Shown piece by piece: positions 41,299 to 51,175 of a stretch of DNA of 64,000 bases. The DNA is from Nocardioides currus. GTDB lineage: Bacteria > Actinomycetota > Actinomycetes > Propionibacteriales > Nocardioidaceae. Position 1 is the stretch's first letter. The number at the start of each line of letters is the position of its first letter. Made by a program: the position numbers and the translations under genes. The notes below the pieces were generated by a model. That model was not told the origin of the DNA. It made no database searches and saw only the letters and a program-made list of their open reading frames with translations. Location of the stretch: assembly GCF_003057875.1 (NCBI RefSeq), contig NZ_PYXZ01000002.1:682254-746253 (forward strand), read 5' to 3'.

Positions 41299-41854
41299 CT
41301 TCGATCCGCGCCACGGCGGCGCCGCCCAACCCATCACGACCTACGGTGCCGACGTCCTCGCGCGACCCTGCCGCGAGGTCACCTCGTTCACCAAGCAGCT
41401 GCAGGCGCTCGTGACCAACATGTTCGCGACGATGTACGCCAGCCAAGGCGTCGGCGTCGCCGCCAACCAGGTCGGGGTCGGACGGCGGATCTTCGTCATC
41501 GACTGCCCCGACTCCGAGGGCGAGCGGGTCATCGGGCACGTCGTCAACCCGGTCTACCGCGCGCTCGACGAGACGCTGGTCGAGGGCAGCGAGGGCTGCC
41601 TCTCGGTGCCCGGCCCGCGCGCCACCTTCAGCCGTCCCGCGGTCGCGGAGGTCACCGGCTTCGACGTGTACGGCGATCCGGTCAGGTTCGAGGCCACGGG
41701 CTATGCCGCACGCTGCCTCCAGCACGAGACCGACCACCTCGACGGCACGCTCTACATCGACCGGATCAGCGAGGTGGAGCGAGCGCGGGTGCTGGCCGAG
41801 CTCGAGGGCATGCGCGTCGAGGCCCCGGCCTCGCCCTTCGGCGGCGCCCGATGA
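41291..41854 (+). CDS. def: Peptide deformylase
   Basis: 187 residues from ATG 41291, overlapping the regulator stop. The three metal-site motifs are all present: [18 protein letters not shown] (Cys ligand) and QHETDHL (two His ligands and catalytic Glu). Removes the formyl group from nascent proteins at the ribosome. Overlaps tsaD by an ATGA. Confidence 0.96.
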   Translation: MSDFDPRHGGAAQPITTYGADVLARPCREVTSFTKQLQALVTNMFATMYASQGVGVAANQVGVGRRIFVIDCPDSEGERVIGHVVNPVYRALDETLVEGSEGCLSVPGPRATFSRPAVAEVTGFDVYGDPVRFEATGYAARCLQHETDHLDGTLYIDRISEVERARVLAELEGMRVEAPASPFGGAR

Positions 41855-42873
41855 CGGTCGTCATGGGGATCGAGACCTCCTGCGACGAGACCGGCGTCGG
41901 GCTGGTCCGCGACGGCGTGCTGCTCGGCCAGGCGCTGGCCTCGAGCATGGAGGAGCACGTGCGGTTCGGGGGAGTGGTCCCCGAGATCGCCGCCCGCGCT
42001 CACGTCCATGCGATCGTCCCGACGATCCGGGCCGCGCTCGACGACGCGCACCTCGAGCTCAGCGACGTCGGCGCCATTGCCGTCACCACCGGCCCCGGCC
42101 TCGCGACCGCCCTGCACGTCGGGGTCGCCGCTGCGAAGGCGCTGGCGATCGCGGCCGGCATCCCGCTCTACGGCGTCCACCACCTCGCGGGCCACGCCGC
42201 CGCCGACACCCTCGACCACGGCCCGCTCCCCGAGCGCAGCATCGGGCTGATCGTCTCCGGCGGCCACACCTCGCTGCTGCACGTGCGCGACCTGACCCGC
42301 ACCCCGATCGAGCACCTCTCCGACACCCTCGACGACGCCGCCGGCGAGGCCTTCGACAAGGTCGCCCGCATCCTCGGACTGCCCTATCCCGGTGGGCCGG
42401 CGATCGACCGGATCGCCAAGGAGGGCGACCGGACGGCGATCCGCTTCCCGCGGCCGCTGTCGGGCTCGGGCGACCCCGCGCTCGGCTTCTCCTTCTCCGG
42501 GCTCAAGACGGCGGTCGCCCGCTACGTCGAGAAGACGCCCGACCTCGACGTGGCCGACACCGCGGCCAGCTTCCAGGAGGCGGTCGCCGACGTCCTCACC
42601 AGCAAGGCGCTGCGCGCCTGCCGCGACCAGCGCGTCGAGACGCTGGTCGTCGTCGGTGGGGTCGCCGCCAACAGCCGCGTCCGCGGGCTCGCCCAGGAGC
42701 GGTGCGACGCCGCCGGGATCGAGCTGCGGGTGCCACGGATGAGCCTGTGCACCGACAACGGCGCGATGATCGCGGCCATCGGCGACCTGCTCGTCCGCGA
42801 CGGAGCGAAGGCCTCGAGCCTCGACGTCACCATCCACCCGACGATCGAGCTCCAGACCGCCCAGCTGTTCTGA
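41851..42873 (+). CDS. tsaD: tRNA N6-threonylcarbamoyladenosine transferase TsaD
   Basis: 340 residues. ASKHA-fold motifs: [11 protein letters not shown] at the N-terminus, HHLAGHAAA (iron/zinc-binding His pair), [10 protein letters not shown], and [18 protein letters not shown] near the end. Acts with TsaB and TsaE to make t6A37 in tRNAs that read ANN codons. In many actinomycetes tsaD follows tsaE, tsaB and rimI; here it follows def with no tsaB or tsaE nearby, so partners must be elsewhere or this is a second copy. Confidence 0.95.
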   Translation: MTVVMGIETSCDETGVGLVRDGVLLGQALASSMEEHVRFGGVVPEIAARAHVHAIVPTIRAALDDAHLELSDVGAIAVTTGPGLATALHVGVAAAKALAIAAGIPLYGVHHLAGHAAADTLDHGPLPERSIGLIVSGGHTSLLHVRDLTRTPIEHLSDTLDDAAGEAFDKVARILGLPYPGGPAIDRIAKEGDRTAIRFPRPLSGSGDPALGFSFSGLKTAVARYVEKTPDLDVADTAASFQEAVADVLTSKALRACRDQRVETLVVVGGVAANSRVRGLAQERCDAAGIELRVPRMSLCTDNGAMIAAIGDLLVRDGAKASSLDVTIHPTIELQTAQLF

Positions 42874-42876
42874 GGC

Positions 42877-44154
42877 CTACTCCGCCATCACGTCGCGGTG
42901 CAACGTCAGCCGGGTGATCCGGTTGCCGACGACCTCGCTGACCTCGAGCCGCCCGCCCTCGACGCCGACCTGCTCGCCGACCTCCGGGATGTGGCCGAGC
43001 AGCGCGATGGCGTAGCCGGCCACCGTCTCGTAGGAGCCGTCGCGCAGGGCGATCCCGGTGGCCTCCTCGAAGTCCTCGATGCTGTCGCCGCCGTCCACGT
43101 CGGACACGTCGCTGGTCGAGGGGCGGTCGTCGACGTCGTACTCGTCGCGGATCTCGCCCACGAGCTCCTCGACGAGGTCCTCGAGCGTGACGATGCCGTC
43201 GGTGCCGCCGTACTCGTCGACGACGACGGCGAGGTGCACGCCCTCCGAGCGCATCATCGCGACCGTCGGCAGCACGAGCTTGCTGCCCGGCAGCGCGAGG
43301 ATCGGGCGCGCCAGGTCGGAGACGATGCGCCGGTCGTCGGCCTCGATGCCGAGCAGGTCGCGCACGTGCAGGAAGCCGATGATGTCGTCGAAGTCCTCCC
43401 CGGTGACGGGATAGCGCGAGTAGGGGAGCTCGCGGACCTCGCGCGCCGCCTCCGGCAAGGACTGGCGACCGGCGACGAACGAGACGTCACCGCGCGGCTG
43501 CATGACCTCCTTGAGGCTGGTCTCGGTCGCCGCGAAGACGTCGGTCAGGATCCGGCGCTCCTGCTCGTCGAGGTCCTCGTGGGTCGAGACGAGGTCGCGG
43601 AGCTCCTCCTCCGACAGCTGCTCGCTGGTGGCGTCGGGGTCACCGCCGAGCAGGCGCACGAGCGCGTTGGTCGACAGCGACAGCAGCCAGATCACCGGCC
43701 GCATCAGCGTCGCGAACTTGTCGAGCACCGGCGCGACGGCGAGCGAGACGCCGGCCGCCTTCTGCAGGGCCAGGCGCTTCGGCACGAGCTCGCCGAGGAC
43801 CAGCGAGAGGTAGGCGATGAAGAGGGTGAGCACCACCAGCGCGGTCGTCTGGGCCGCGTCCTCACCGAGCCCGAGGTCCTCGAGGTACGGCGCCAGGTCG
43901 GGCGCGAGGGTCGATCCGCCGTACGCCGCGGAGAAGAAGCCGGCGACCGTGACGCCGATCTGCACGGCCGCGAGGAACCGGTTGGGGTCGCGGGCCACCT
44001 CGGCGACCCGGACGCCGCGGGCGCCCTTGCGCTCCATCGCGCTGAGCTGGCTCTCGCGCAGCGAGACCAGGGCGATCTCGGTGGCCGCGAACACGCCACC
44101 GAAGAGGACGAAGAGCACCACCAGGCCGAAGTTGACGAGGGTCTGGGTGTCCAT
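42877..44154 (-). CDS. Hemolysin-family CNNM/CBS-domain protein
   Basis: 425 residues. Four-helix CNNM (DUF21) membrane domain in residues 1-190 (EIALVSLRESQLSAMERKGARG... LGELVPKRLALQ as cues), two CBS repeats in 205-330, and a C-terminal CorC_HlyC domain (GRLEVSEVVGNRITRL). Family members take part in Mg2+/cation export. Convergent with tsaD (3-bp gap). Confidence 0.93.
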   Translation of the reverse strand: MDTQTLVNFGLVVLFVLFGGVFAATEIALVSLRESQLSAMERKGARGVRVAEVARDPNRFLAAVQIGVTVAGFFSAAYGGSTLAPDLAPYLEDLGLGEDAAQTTALVVLTLFIAYLSLVLGELVPKRLALQKAAGVSLAVAPVLDKFATLMRPVIWLLSLSTNALVRLLGGDPDATSEQLSEEELRDLVSTHEDLDEQERRILTDVFAATETSLKEVMQPRGDVSFVAGRQSLPEAAREVRELPYSRYPVTGEDFDDIIGFLHVRDLLGIEADDRRIVSDLARPILALPGSKLVLPTVAMMRSEGVHLAVVVDEYGGTDGIVTLEDLVEELVGEIRDEYDVDDRPSTSDVSDVDGGDSIEDFEEATGIALRDGSYETVAGYAIALLGHIPEVGEQVGVEGGRLEVSEVVGNRITRLTLHRDVMAE

Positions 44155-44328
44155 CAGGACCGTTCACCCCCGCGCGATCGATGGGGTGAACGGTTCGTAC
44201 TTCGGGGGTCATCCATGCGCGACATCGTATTAGGCGGGGTGTAGGGGCGGACAGAACAGTTGACCGAGCAATAGCGTTTTAGTCTATGGTCTTGATTGAC
44301 AAGTCGAGACCGACCTCGCGGAGGAACG

Positions 44329-45903
44329 ATGAATCGCTTGATCAAGGGCGTCGACCCCGTCGTCTTCTGGGGGTCCGCCGTTCTCATCGGCACCTTCGTC
44401 GGGTGGGGCCTCTTCGCCCCCGACAGCCTGGGCAGCGTGATGAAGACCGCCCTGGACTGGGTGATCGGCAACTTCGGCTGGGCCTTCGTGCTGCTGGCCT
44501 TCGGGTCGCTGGCGATCTGCATCTTCCTGGTGGTCCACCCGTGGGGTCGGACCCGGCTCGGGCCCGACGACTCCCGGCCGACCTTCGGCACGTTCTCGTG
44601 GGTCTCGATGATGTTCGCGGCCGGCCTGGGCGCCGGGCTGCTCTTCTACGGCATCGCCGAGCCCGTCTCCCACTGGAGCGCGCCGCCCCACGGCCTCGCG
44701 GAGCCGCAGAGCGAGGAGGCCGCGCTCGTCGCCCTGCGCTACACCTACTTCCACTGGGGCTTCAACGGCTGGGCCATGTACGCCCTGATGGGTGGCGCGA
44801 TGGCCTACTTCAGCTATCGCAAGGGCCTCCCGACGCTCGTCAGCGCGACCCTGAGCCCGCTGCTCGGCCCGAAGGCCTCGGAGCGACCGATCGGCCGGCT
44901 GGTCGACGGCCTCGCGATCGTGGCCACGCTCTTCGGCACGGCCACCGCGCTCGGGCTCAACGGACTCCAGCTCAACAGCGGGCTGGACTACCTCTTCGAC
45001 GTACCCAAGAGCAACGTCGTCGCCGTCATCATCATCGTCGTCGTCACCGCGCTCTTCCTCGTCTCGGCGACCTCGGGCGTCGAGAAGGGCATCAACTTCC
45101 TGGCCAACCTCGGCTCCTTCGCGACCATCGGGCTGTTCCTGTTCTTCCTGGTGGTCGGCGGCTCGACGGTCCTGGTGATCTCCAACGGCATCGAGTCGAT
45201 CGGCAACTACATCCTCCAGGTGCTCCCGATGTCGCTGCAGACGGGCGTGGGCGACGAGCAGTGGATGGCCGGGTGGACGATCTTCTACTGGGCCTGGTGG
45301 GCCTCGTGGGCGCCGTTCGTCGGCATGTTCGTCGCCCGCATCTCGCGCGGGCGCACGATCCGCGAGTTCGTCATCGGCGTGGTCGCCGCGCCCACCGGCT
45401 TCGGCTTCTTGTGGTTCGCCGTCGTCGGCGGCACCGGCATCGAGCTCCAGCGCACCGGCCAGGCCGACGTCCTCGGCTCGATCGCCACCCCTGAGCTCTC
45501 GCTCTTCACCGCCCTCGACGCGCTGCCGCTGCCCGTCATCAGCTCGGCCCTCTGCGTCGTGCTGATCGCGCTGTTCTTCATCAGCGGCGCCGACGCCGCG
45601 AGCATCGTGATGGCGACCATGGCCTCGCGCGGTGCGCTGGAACCGTCGAAGCTCGTCGTGGTCGTCCTCGGCGTCCTGATGGGCGGGATCGCCTGCGCGA
45701 TGCTGCTGGTCGGCGGGCTGGTCGCGCTGCAACAGGCGGCGGTCCTGGGGTCCGTGCCGTTCGCGCTCGTGCTCGTCGCCGTGGCCTACAGCTGGCTCAA
45801 GGCGCTGCGCGAGGAACATCGGCAGACCGCCGAGGAGGAGGAACCGCCACCCCGCTCCGAGACCATGTCGATCGGGCCCGTCGGTCCGGCGGAGCGACGA
45901 TGA
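44329..45903 (+). CDS. BCCT-family compatible-solute transporter
   Basis: 524 residues from ATG 44329 with GAGGAA upstream. Twelve helices; family motif WTIFYWAWWASWAPFVGMFVARISRGR (core WAWWASWAPFVGMF) in helix 8, and GLGAGLLFYG near helix 3. Imports betaine, choline or carnitine with Na+ or H+. The stop overlaps the start of a periplasmic-binding-type lipoprotein (ATGA), an unusual pairing. A promoter-like TTGACC lies about 70 bp upstream. Confidence 0.95.
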   Translation: MNRLIKGVDPVVFWGSAVLIGTFVGWGLFAPDSLGSVMKTALDWVIGNFGWAFVLLAFGSLAICIFLVVHPWGRTRLGPDDSRPTFGTFSWVSMMFAAGLGAGLLFYGIAEPVSHWSAPPHGLAEPQSEEAALVALRYTYFHWGFNGWAMYALMGGAMAYFSYRKGLPTLVSATLSPLLGPKASERPIGRLVDGLAIVATLFGTATALGLNGLQLNSGLDYLFDVPKSNVVAVIIIVVVTALFLVSATSGVEKGINFLANLGSFATIGLFLFFLVVGGSTVLVISNGIESIGNYILQVLPMSLQTGVGDEQWMAGWTIFYWAWWASWAPFVGMFVARISRGRTIREFVIGVVAAPTGFGFLWFAVVGGTGIELQRTGQADVLGSIATPELSLFTALDALPLPVISSALCVVLIALFFISGADAASIVMATMASRGALEPSKLVVVVLGVLMGGIACAMLLVGGLVALQQAAVLGSVPFALVLVAVAYSWLKALREEHRQTAEEEEPPPRSETMSIGPVGPAERR

Positions 45904-46844
45904 GGTCCCTACGCCGCAGTGCCGGCCTCCTGCTGTCCGTGCTGCTCCTCGGCTCGCTGATGGCCGCGTGCGGCGAGAGTTCCGAGCGCGACGCGTCGTC
46001 GCAACCGCAGGGCGCCACCCTGCGCGTGCGGATCGGCACCCAGGAGTTCCCGGAGGCGCAGATCCTCGGCGAGCTGTGGCGCCAGGCGCTGGCCGTCAAC
46101 GGCTACACCGTCGACCTGCGCAAGGGGATCGGTCCGGCCGAGGACCTCGACCAGGCGCTCAAGGACGGCGACATCGACGGCTACGTCGCCTACACCGGCA
46201 CCGTGCTGTCCATCGTCGCCGGCGAGGAGGTGAGCGGCCTCGACCCGGACGAGACCTACGACCGGGCGAAGGACTTCTACGCCGGCCAGGACATGGTCAT
46301 GAGCGAGATGACGCCGTTCGAGAACAAGGACGCGATCGCCACCACCGCGGCGTACGCCGAGAGCAACCAGCTGGCCGCGATCGGCGACCTCGCCGACGTG
46401 GAGGGGCTGCGGCTCGGTGCGCGCCCGGAGTTCGAGGACCTCCAGCTCGGCCTGACGGGGCTCTCCGACGTCTACGGCCTCAGCGGCGTGGAGTTCGTCC
46501 CGATCGAGCTGGGGGAGCAGTACGCCGCACTGGCGGACGGGCAGGTCGACGCGGTCGACGCCTTCACGACCGACCCACAGCTCGAGGACGGCGACGTCCG
46601 CCTCCTCGAGGACCCCGAGCGGCTCTTCGGCTCGCAGAACGTCGTCATGGTCGTGGGCCAGGACAAGCTCGACTCGATCGACGCGGACGCGTTCGTGGCG
46701 GTCGTCGACGCCGTCAACCGCACCCTCACCGAGAAGACCATGGTCGACCTCAACGCCCAGGTCACCGCTGGGCGGGACGAGCGGCAGGTCGCCGCGGGCT
46801 TCCTGCGCAGCGTCGACCTGATGACACCGCTCGACCTCGGCTGA
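45900..46844 (+). CDS. OpuAC/ProX-type osmoprotectant-binding lipoprotein
   Basis: 314 residues from ATG 45900, overlapping the BCCT stop. Lipoprotein signal peptide with lipobox LMAACG; mature domain begins GATLRVRIGTQEFPEAQ, typical of glycine-betaine/choline-binding proteins of ABC systems (QILGELWRQAL, GDIDGYVAYTGTVL). No ABC ATPase or permease is encoded next to it; coupled to a BCCT carrier instead. It may hand substrate to the BCCT protein or to an ABC system elsewhere; this is inference. Confidence 0.9.
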   Translation: MRSLRRSAGLLLSVLLLGSLMAACGESSERDASSQPQGATLRVRIGTQEFPEAQILGELWRQALAVNGYTVDLRKGIGPAEDLDQALKDGDIDGYVAYTGTVLSIVAGEEVSGLDPDETYDRAKDFYAGQDMVMSEMTPFENKDAIATTAAYAESNQLAAIGDLADVEGLRLGARPEFEDLQLGLTGLSDVYGLSGVEFVPIELGEQYAALADGQVDAVDAFTTDPQLEDGDVRLLEDPERLFGSQNVVMVVGQDKLDSIDADAFVAVVDAVNRTLTEKTMVDLNAQVTAGRDERQVAAGFLRSVDLMTPLDLG

Positions 46845-46883
46845 CATCCTCCATCGCACGGACCGAACCAGAAGGAGCCCCTC

Positions 46884-47387
46884 GTGGCGAACCAACGGCG
46901 CAATCCTTTCGAAGGTGTCACCGACTACGTCAGCGAGCTGTCGCGACTGCGGACCCTCGGCGTCCACGGGACCGACCACGGCACCGACACCCCCGAGCGC
47001 ACGCACGCCTCCGCCTGGGTCCCGGCCACCGACATCCTCGCCCGTGGCGACGACCTCGTGATCCGGATCGAGCTCGGGGGCGTCGACCCGGACGACATCC
47101 ACCTCGGCTTCCAGCACGACGCCCTGACGGTCTCGGGCAGCCGGGTCTCCGGCGACCCGGAGGGCACCGAGTTCTACGTCCGCGAGCGCTTCCACGGCGA
47201 GTTCCGACGTGTGATCACGCTGCCGCAGGGGACCCGGGCCGGCAACCTGACGGCCGAGTTCGGCGACGGGTTGGTCGAGGTGACCGTCCGCGGCGCGGCG
47301 GCGCCCGACCAGAGCACACGGATCGCCGTCGTCGAGAAGGCCAAGGGCTCGACCACGCGGTCGCTGAGCGTGGGTGACGACGCCTAG
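46884..47387 (+). CDS. Small heat-shock protein, Hsp20 family (second copy)
   Basis: 167 residues from GTG 46884 (AAGGAG upstream). Alpha-crystallin domain in residues about 50-140 with DLVIRIELGGVDPDDIHL and FGDGLVEVTVRG; longer N-terminus than the hsp20 at 37.5 kb and a different terminal segment. Holdase chaperone. Follows the osmoprotectant genes by 39 bp and precedes a LysR gene by 6 bp, so osmotic or stress co-regulation is possible. Confidence 0.9.
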   Translation: MANQRRNPFEGVTDYVSELSRLRTLGVHGTDHGTDTPERTHASAWVPATDILARGDDLVIRIELGGVDPDDIHLGFQHDALTVSGSRVSGDPEGTEFYVRERFHGEFRRVITLPQGTRAGNLTAEFGDGLVEVTVRGAAAPDQSTRIAVVEKAKGSTTRSLSVGDDA

Positions 47388-47393
47388 CTCGTC

Positions 47394-48269
47394 GTGGAGC
47401 GTCGACAGCTCGAGTACTTCCTGGCCATCGCCGAGGCCGGCAGCTTCACCCGCGCCGCCCGCGTGCTGACGATCGCCCAGCCCACGCTGTCGCACGCGAT
47501 CCGCTCCCTCGAGCGCGAGCTGGGGGAGACGCTGTTCCAGCGGCACGGTCGGGGCATCCGACTGACCCCGGCGGGGGCCGCCCTGGTGCGGCCGGCCCGG
47601 CGCACGGTCCGCTCCTTCGCGCAGGCGGCGGGCGCCGTACGCGGTGCGGGGGACGACGGGTTCGCCCAGCTGAGGATCGTCACCAACACCGTGTGGGCGC
47701 TCGACCCGCTGGTGCGGATCGTGGGTGAGCTGCGCCAGCTGCGGCCGAGCGTGCAGCTCCAGGTCAGCGATCCGGCCAGCCGGACCGTCGTGGTCGAGCA
47801 GGTGCGGGCGGGCGAGGTCGACTTCGGGCTCGTCTCGGGCACGCCGCCGGGCGGGCCGCTGTCGTCGTTGCACCTGCTCGACCACGAGCTCGTCGCCGTG
47901 CTCCCGCCGGGTGGCGAGCAGCGGCCCGTGGCCGACCTCGCCGAGCTGGCGGACGAGGGCCTGATCAGCACGCCGCCCGGTACGGCGCTGCGCGACCTCC
48001 TCGACGAGCTGCTGTCGCAGGCCGGCCTCGACGGGGCGGTGGCCGTCGAGACGGCACACGTCGCCACCGTGGTGCCGCTGATCCTCGCGCGCGCCGGAGC
48101 CGCGCTGCTGCCCGAGGTGATGGCGCTCGAGGCGGCTGCGAAGGGGGCCCGGCTGTCACGGCTCGAGCCGCCGAGCCGCGCCCGGGTCCATCTGCTGTGG
48201 CGTCCCGACCGGCTCACCGACGCCGGCGACGCGCTGCTCGCCGTGGCCCGCGAGGTCGCTCGGTCATAG
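47394..48269 (+). CDS. LysR-family transcriptional regulator
   Basis: 291 residues from GTG 47394. N-terminal wHTH (QLEYFLAIAEAGSFTRAARVLTIAQPTLSHAIRSLE as pieces: QLEYFLAIAEAGSFTRAA and QPTLSHAIRSLE), then a substrate-binding effector domain (residues 90-285). Followed 123 bp later on the same strand by a TauD-type dioxygenase gene, a plausible target. Confidence 0.93.
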   Translation: MERRQLEYFLAIAEAGSFTRAARVLTIAQPTLSHAIRSLERELGETLFQRHGRGIRLTPAGAALVRPARRTVRSFAQAAGAVRGAGDDGFAQLRIVTNTVWALDPLVRIVGELRQLRPSVQLQVSDPASRTVVVEQVRAGEVDFGLVSGTPPGGPLSSLHLLDHELVAVLPPGGEQRPVADLAELADEGLISTPPGTALRDLLDELLSQAGLDGAVAVETAHVATVVPLILARAGAALLPEVMALEAAAKGARLSRLEPPSRARVHLLWRPDRLTDAGDALLAVAREVARS

Positions 48270-48392
48270 ACGACGTCGATATCTGGACGTGAAGACGGGT
48301 ATGGCCAGCGACTTGGGCGACAATGGGCCTTATCTCTACTGTCTTACTTGTCTATTGCCGCGCGTCGTCCCCGACCTCCGAGGAGCCCCACC

Positions 48393-49328
48393 ATGACCAG
48401 CACCCTGGACCGCCCGCTCGCCACGTCGGGCGCGACCGTCCACCAGCTCGGCGGGCGGATCGGTGCCCGCATCGACGGGGTGCGGCTCGGCGGCGACCTC
48501 GACCACGCGACGATCGCCGCCGTCCGCGATGCCCTTCTGCGCCACAAGGTCGTCTTCCTCCGCGGCCAGCACCACCTCGACGAGGCCGGTCACCAGGCGT
48601 TCGCCGAGACGTTCGGCCCGCTCACCACGGCCCACCCGACCGTCGACACCGGCAGCGGCCGGGTGTTCAAGGTGACTGCCGACAAGGGCATGGCGGCCAA
48701 CGCGTGGCACACCGACGTGACCTTCGTCGACCGCGTGCCGGCGATCAGCGTGCTCCGGGCGGTCCACCTCCCGCCGTACGGCGGCAACACGGTCTGGGCC
48801 AACACGGTCGCGGCGTACGACGCCCTGCCCGCCTCGCTCCGGGCGCTGGTCGACGAGCTGTGGGCCGTGCACACCAACAGCTACGACTACGCGCAGCGCG
48901 ACGAGGAGTCGGAGGAGCCGGACGCCAACTACACCCGCGCCGACTTCGCCTCGCAGATCTTCGAGACCGAGCACCCGGTCGTGCGCGTGCACCCGGAGAC
49001 GGGGGAGCGCTCGCTCGTGCTCGGCCACTTCGTCAAGAACTTCACCGGCCTCAACAGCGCCGAGTCGATCGCGGTCTTCACGCTCCTGCAGAACCGCATC
49101 ACCAGGCTCGAGAACACGATCCGGTGGACCTGGCAGCCGGGCGACGTGGCCGTGTGGGACAACCGCGCGACCCAGCACTACGCCGTGGCCGACTTCGACA
49201 CGGAGTATCGCGAGATGGCCCGCATCACCGTCGCTGGCGACGTGCCGGTGGGCATCGACGGACGCCCGAGCCGGGTGCTGAAGGGCAACGCCGAGGCCTA
49301 CTCGCGCCTCGACGAGCTGATCAGCTGA
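48393..49328 (+). CDS. TauD/TfdA-family Fe(II)/2-oxoglutarate dioxygenase
   Basis: 311 residues from ATG 48393 (GAGGAG upstream). Fe ligands H-x-D in NAWHTDVTF and the distal His in [10 protein letters not shown]; 2-oxoglutarate Arg in [10 protein letters not shown]. Members attack taurine, alkyl sulfates, or aryloxyalkanoates; the exact substrate is unknown, but a sulfonate or sulfate ester fits best. Encoded just after a LysR gene. Confidence 0.92.
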   Translation: MTSTLDRPLATSGATVHQLGGRIGARIDGVRLGGDLDHATIAAVRDALLRHKVVFLRGQHHLDEAGHQAFAETFGPLTTAHPTVDTGSGRVFKVTADKGMAANAWHTDVTFVDRVPAISVLRAVHLPPYGGNTVWANTVAAYDALPASLRALVDELWAVHTNSYDYAQRDEESEEPDANYTRADFASQIFETEHPVVRVHPETGERSLVLGHFVKNFTGLNSAESIAVFTLLQNRITRLENTIRWTWQPGDVAVWDNRATQHYAVADFDTEYREMARITVAGDVPVGIDGRPSRVLKGNAEAYSRLDELIS

Positions 49329-50840
49329 TCACTCCCCGTGGTCGCCGCGCCAGTGGGCGAGGCGGCCGGCGCGGTGGACGGCCATGATCCGCTTCTCGGC
49401 GGCCACCCGCTGCTCGGGGCGGGTGAAGACCAGCAGCACGTCGTCGGTGCGCAGCTGGGTGGCGGGCTCGAGGGAGTGCGTCTCGCCGTCGCGGGCGAGG
49501 AGGCCGAGCGTCGACCCCGACGGCAGCCTCAGCTCCCCGGCGTACACCCCGTGCAGCTGAGACCCCGGGCTGACGGTGATCTGGAGCAGCTCGGTGCCGA
49601 GCTGGAAGAGCGAGCCGGTGCCGACGTCCATGTCGAGGACCTGCTCGTCGACGCGGTCGCGGTGGGGCCCGACCGCGGCGGCCGGGATCAGCCCGGCGAA
49701 GACGTCGGAGCGCGAGGCGAGGACCGGGCCGATGACAGCGAGCACGAGGACGTAGCCGGCGGCCAGGCTGCCGATCCGCTGGTCGAGCCCGGCGGCGACG
49801 GCGAGTGAGGCGAGGATGATCGAGAACTCGCCACGCGTCAGCACGGTGAACCCGATGTTGGCGGCCTCGACGCGACCGAAGTCGTGCATGCGGGCCGCGA
49901 CCACGCCGGCGGTCGTGGCCAGCAGGATCGTCATCACCGCGGCGACCGCGATCTCCGGGAGCACCGCGAGCACGTCGAGCGGGTCGATGGTCAGGCCGAA
50001 GTGGAAGAAGAAGATCGCGCCGAAGGCGTCGCGCAGCGGGTGGGTGAGGGTGCGCAGGCGCGCGGCCTTGGCGGTCGCGCCGAGGATCAGGCCGACCATG
50101 AAGGCACCGATCGCGTCGGAGACCCCGACCAGCTCGGCGACGCCAGCGACGATGATCGCCAGGCCCGTGAACACGACGACCACGACCTCCTCGTCGTGGG
50201 TGTTGACGAGCTTGCCGACGACCCCGGCGCCCCAGCGCGCGATCGCGCCGAGCCCGACGAGGAAGGCGAAGGCGGTGACGATCCCGACGATCGCCTCGCG
50301 AGGTCCGTCGGCGCCGCCGAGGACGGGCTGGAGCAGCGCGAGGTAGAACGCCAGGAAGATGTCCTCGAGCACGGCGATGCCCAGGATCGTGCGGGTCTCG
50401 CGGTTGGCGAGACGGCGGGTCTCGACCAGCAGCTTGGTGATGATCGCGGTCGAGGAGATCCCGACGACGCCGGCGACGACCAGCGCCTCGGAGGTGCCCC
50501 AGCCGAGCGAGAAGCCGTAGACGAGGCCGCCGCCGACGTTGAGGAGGAGGTAGATCGACGCGGCGGTGAGCAGCCGGCGCCCGCCGGAGACGAGCTGGTC
50601 GAGGGAGAACTCGAGCCCGAGGTAGAAGAGCAGGAAGACCAGGCCGATCTTGGCGACCAGCTCGAGGTCGTGCGGGTCGCCGACCAGGTCGATGCCGCCG
50701 GTGTGCGGGCCGAAGACGACGCCGGCGAGCATGAAGAGCGGCACGGTCGGGAGGCCGAGCCGGACGCCACTGCGCGCGAGCAGCCCGCAGACGAGGAGCG
50801 CGCCGCCGAGCGCGATCAGCGCGTCGGCTGAATGGGGCAT
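49329..50840 (-). CDS. CPA2-family cation:proton antiporter (KefB-like) with TrkA-C domain
   Basis: 503 residues from ATG 50840. Twelve or so helices with GISSTAIITKLL and the family QGI-like ion-translocation region (GVSDAIGAFMVGLILGAT). The C-terminal about 80 residues form a RCK/TrkA-C-type regulatory domain (LQITVSPGSQLHGVYAGELRLPSGSTLGLL as cue pieces). K+ or Na+/H+ antiport is expected. Divergent from the cobalamin riboswitch and cob operon; convergent with tauD (stop 1 bp apart). Confidence 0.92.
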   Translation of the reverse strand: MPHSADALIALGGALLVCGLLARSGVRLGLPTVPLFMLAGVVFGPHTGGIDLVGDPHDLELVAKIGLVFLLFYLGLEFSLDQLVSGGRRLLTAASIYLLLNVGGGLVYGFSLGWGTSEALVVAGVVGISSTAIITKLLVETRRLANRETRTILGIAVLEDIFLAFYLALLQPVLGGADGPREAIVGIVTAFAFLVGLGAIARWGAGVVGKLVNTHDEEVVVVVFTGLAIIVAGVAELVGVSDAIGAFMVGLILGATAKAARLRTLTHPLRDAFGAIFFFHFGLTIDPLDVLAVLPEIAVAAVMTILLATTAGVVAARMHDFGRVEAANIGFTVLTRGEFSIILASLAVAAGLDQRIGSLAAGYVLVLAVIGPVLASRSDVFAGLIPAAAVGPHRDRVDEQVLDMDVGTGSLFQLGTELLQITVSPGSQLHGVYAGELRLPSGSTLGLLARDGETHSLEPATQLRTDDVLLVFTRPEQRVAAEKRIMAVHRAGRLAHWRGDHGE

Positions 50841-50944
50841 GGGGCCTCCTCCTCGGCTCGGCGGGGTCTGTCTCCACCCTGTCGGCCCGGGGTCCGTCTC
50901 CCCATGGGGTCTGTTCCCCATCCTGGGCCGGGTCCGCGATACGC

Positions 50945-51110
50945 TCGGCGCGCCAGTCGTACTCCCACGTGGAGTCAGGGAACCCGGTGCGAATCCGGGA
51001 CTGACGCGCAGCGGTGAGGGTGACGGGCGGAGCACGCACTGCCACTGGGGACCCGTCCCTGGGAAGGCGCTCCGACCCGGTGGATCCCGAGTCCGAAGAC
51101 CTGCTGGCCC
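50945..51110 (+). ncRNA. Cobalamin (B12) riboswitch
   Basis: The conserved core GGGAACCCGGTGCGAATCCGGG (50978 on, given as the phrase GGGAA/CCGGTG/AATCCGGG) is followed by GACGCGCAGCGGTGAGGG, and downstream GCCACTG (51040-51046) and GGGAAGGCG (51061 on) match the B12-box arm. It precedes cobG and should lower its expression when cobalamin is high, probably by masking the ribosome-binding region or by termination. Confidence 0.92.
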
Positions 51111-51175
51111 TAGCGGCGATCGCCGCCAGGTCACCACGGCCCCGCGGACGGGCCCGGACCAGATCGGCACCCCTG

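Noticed and set aside
44260..44288. Promoter TTGACC-N17-TCTATG before the BCCT gene
   Set aside because: The -35 is good but the -10 is weak; kept only as a remark and not as a feature.
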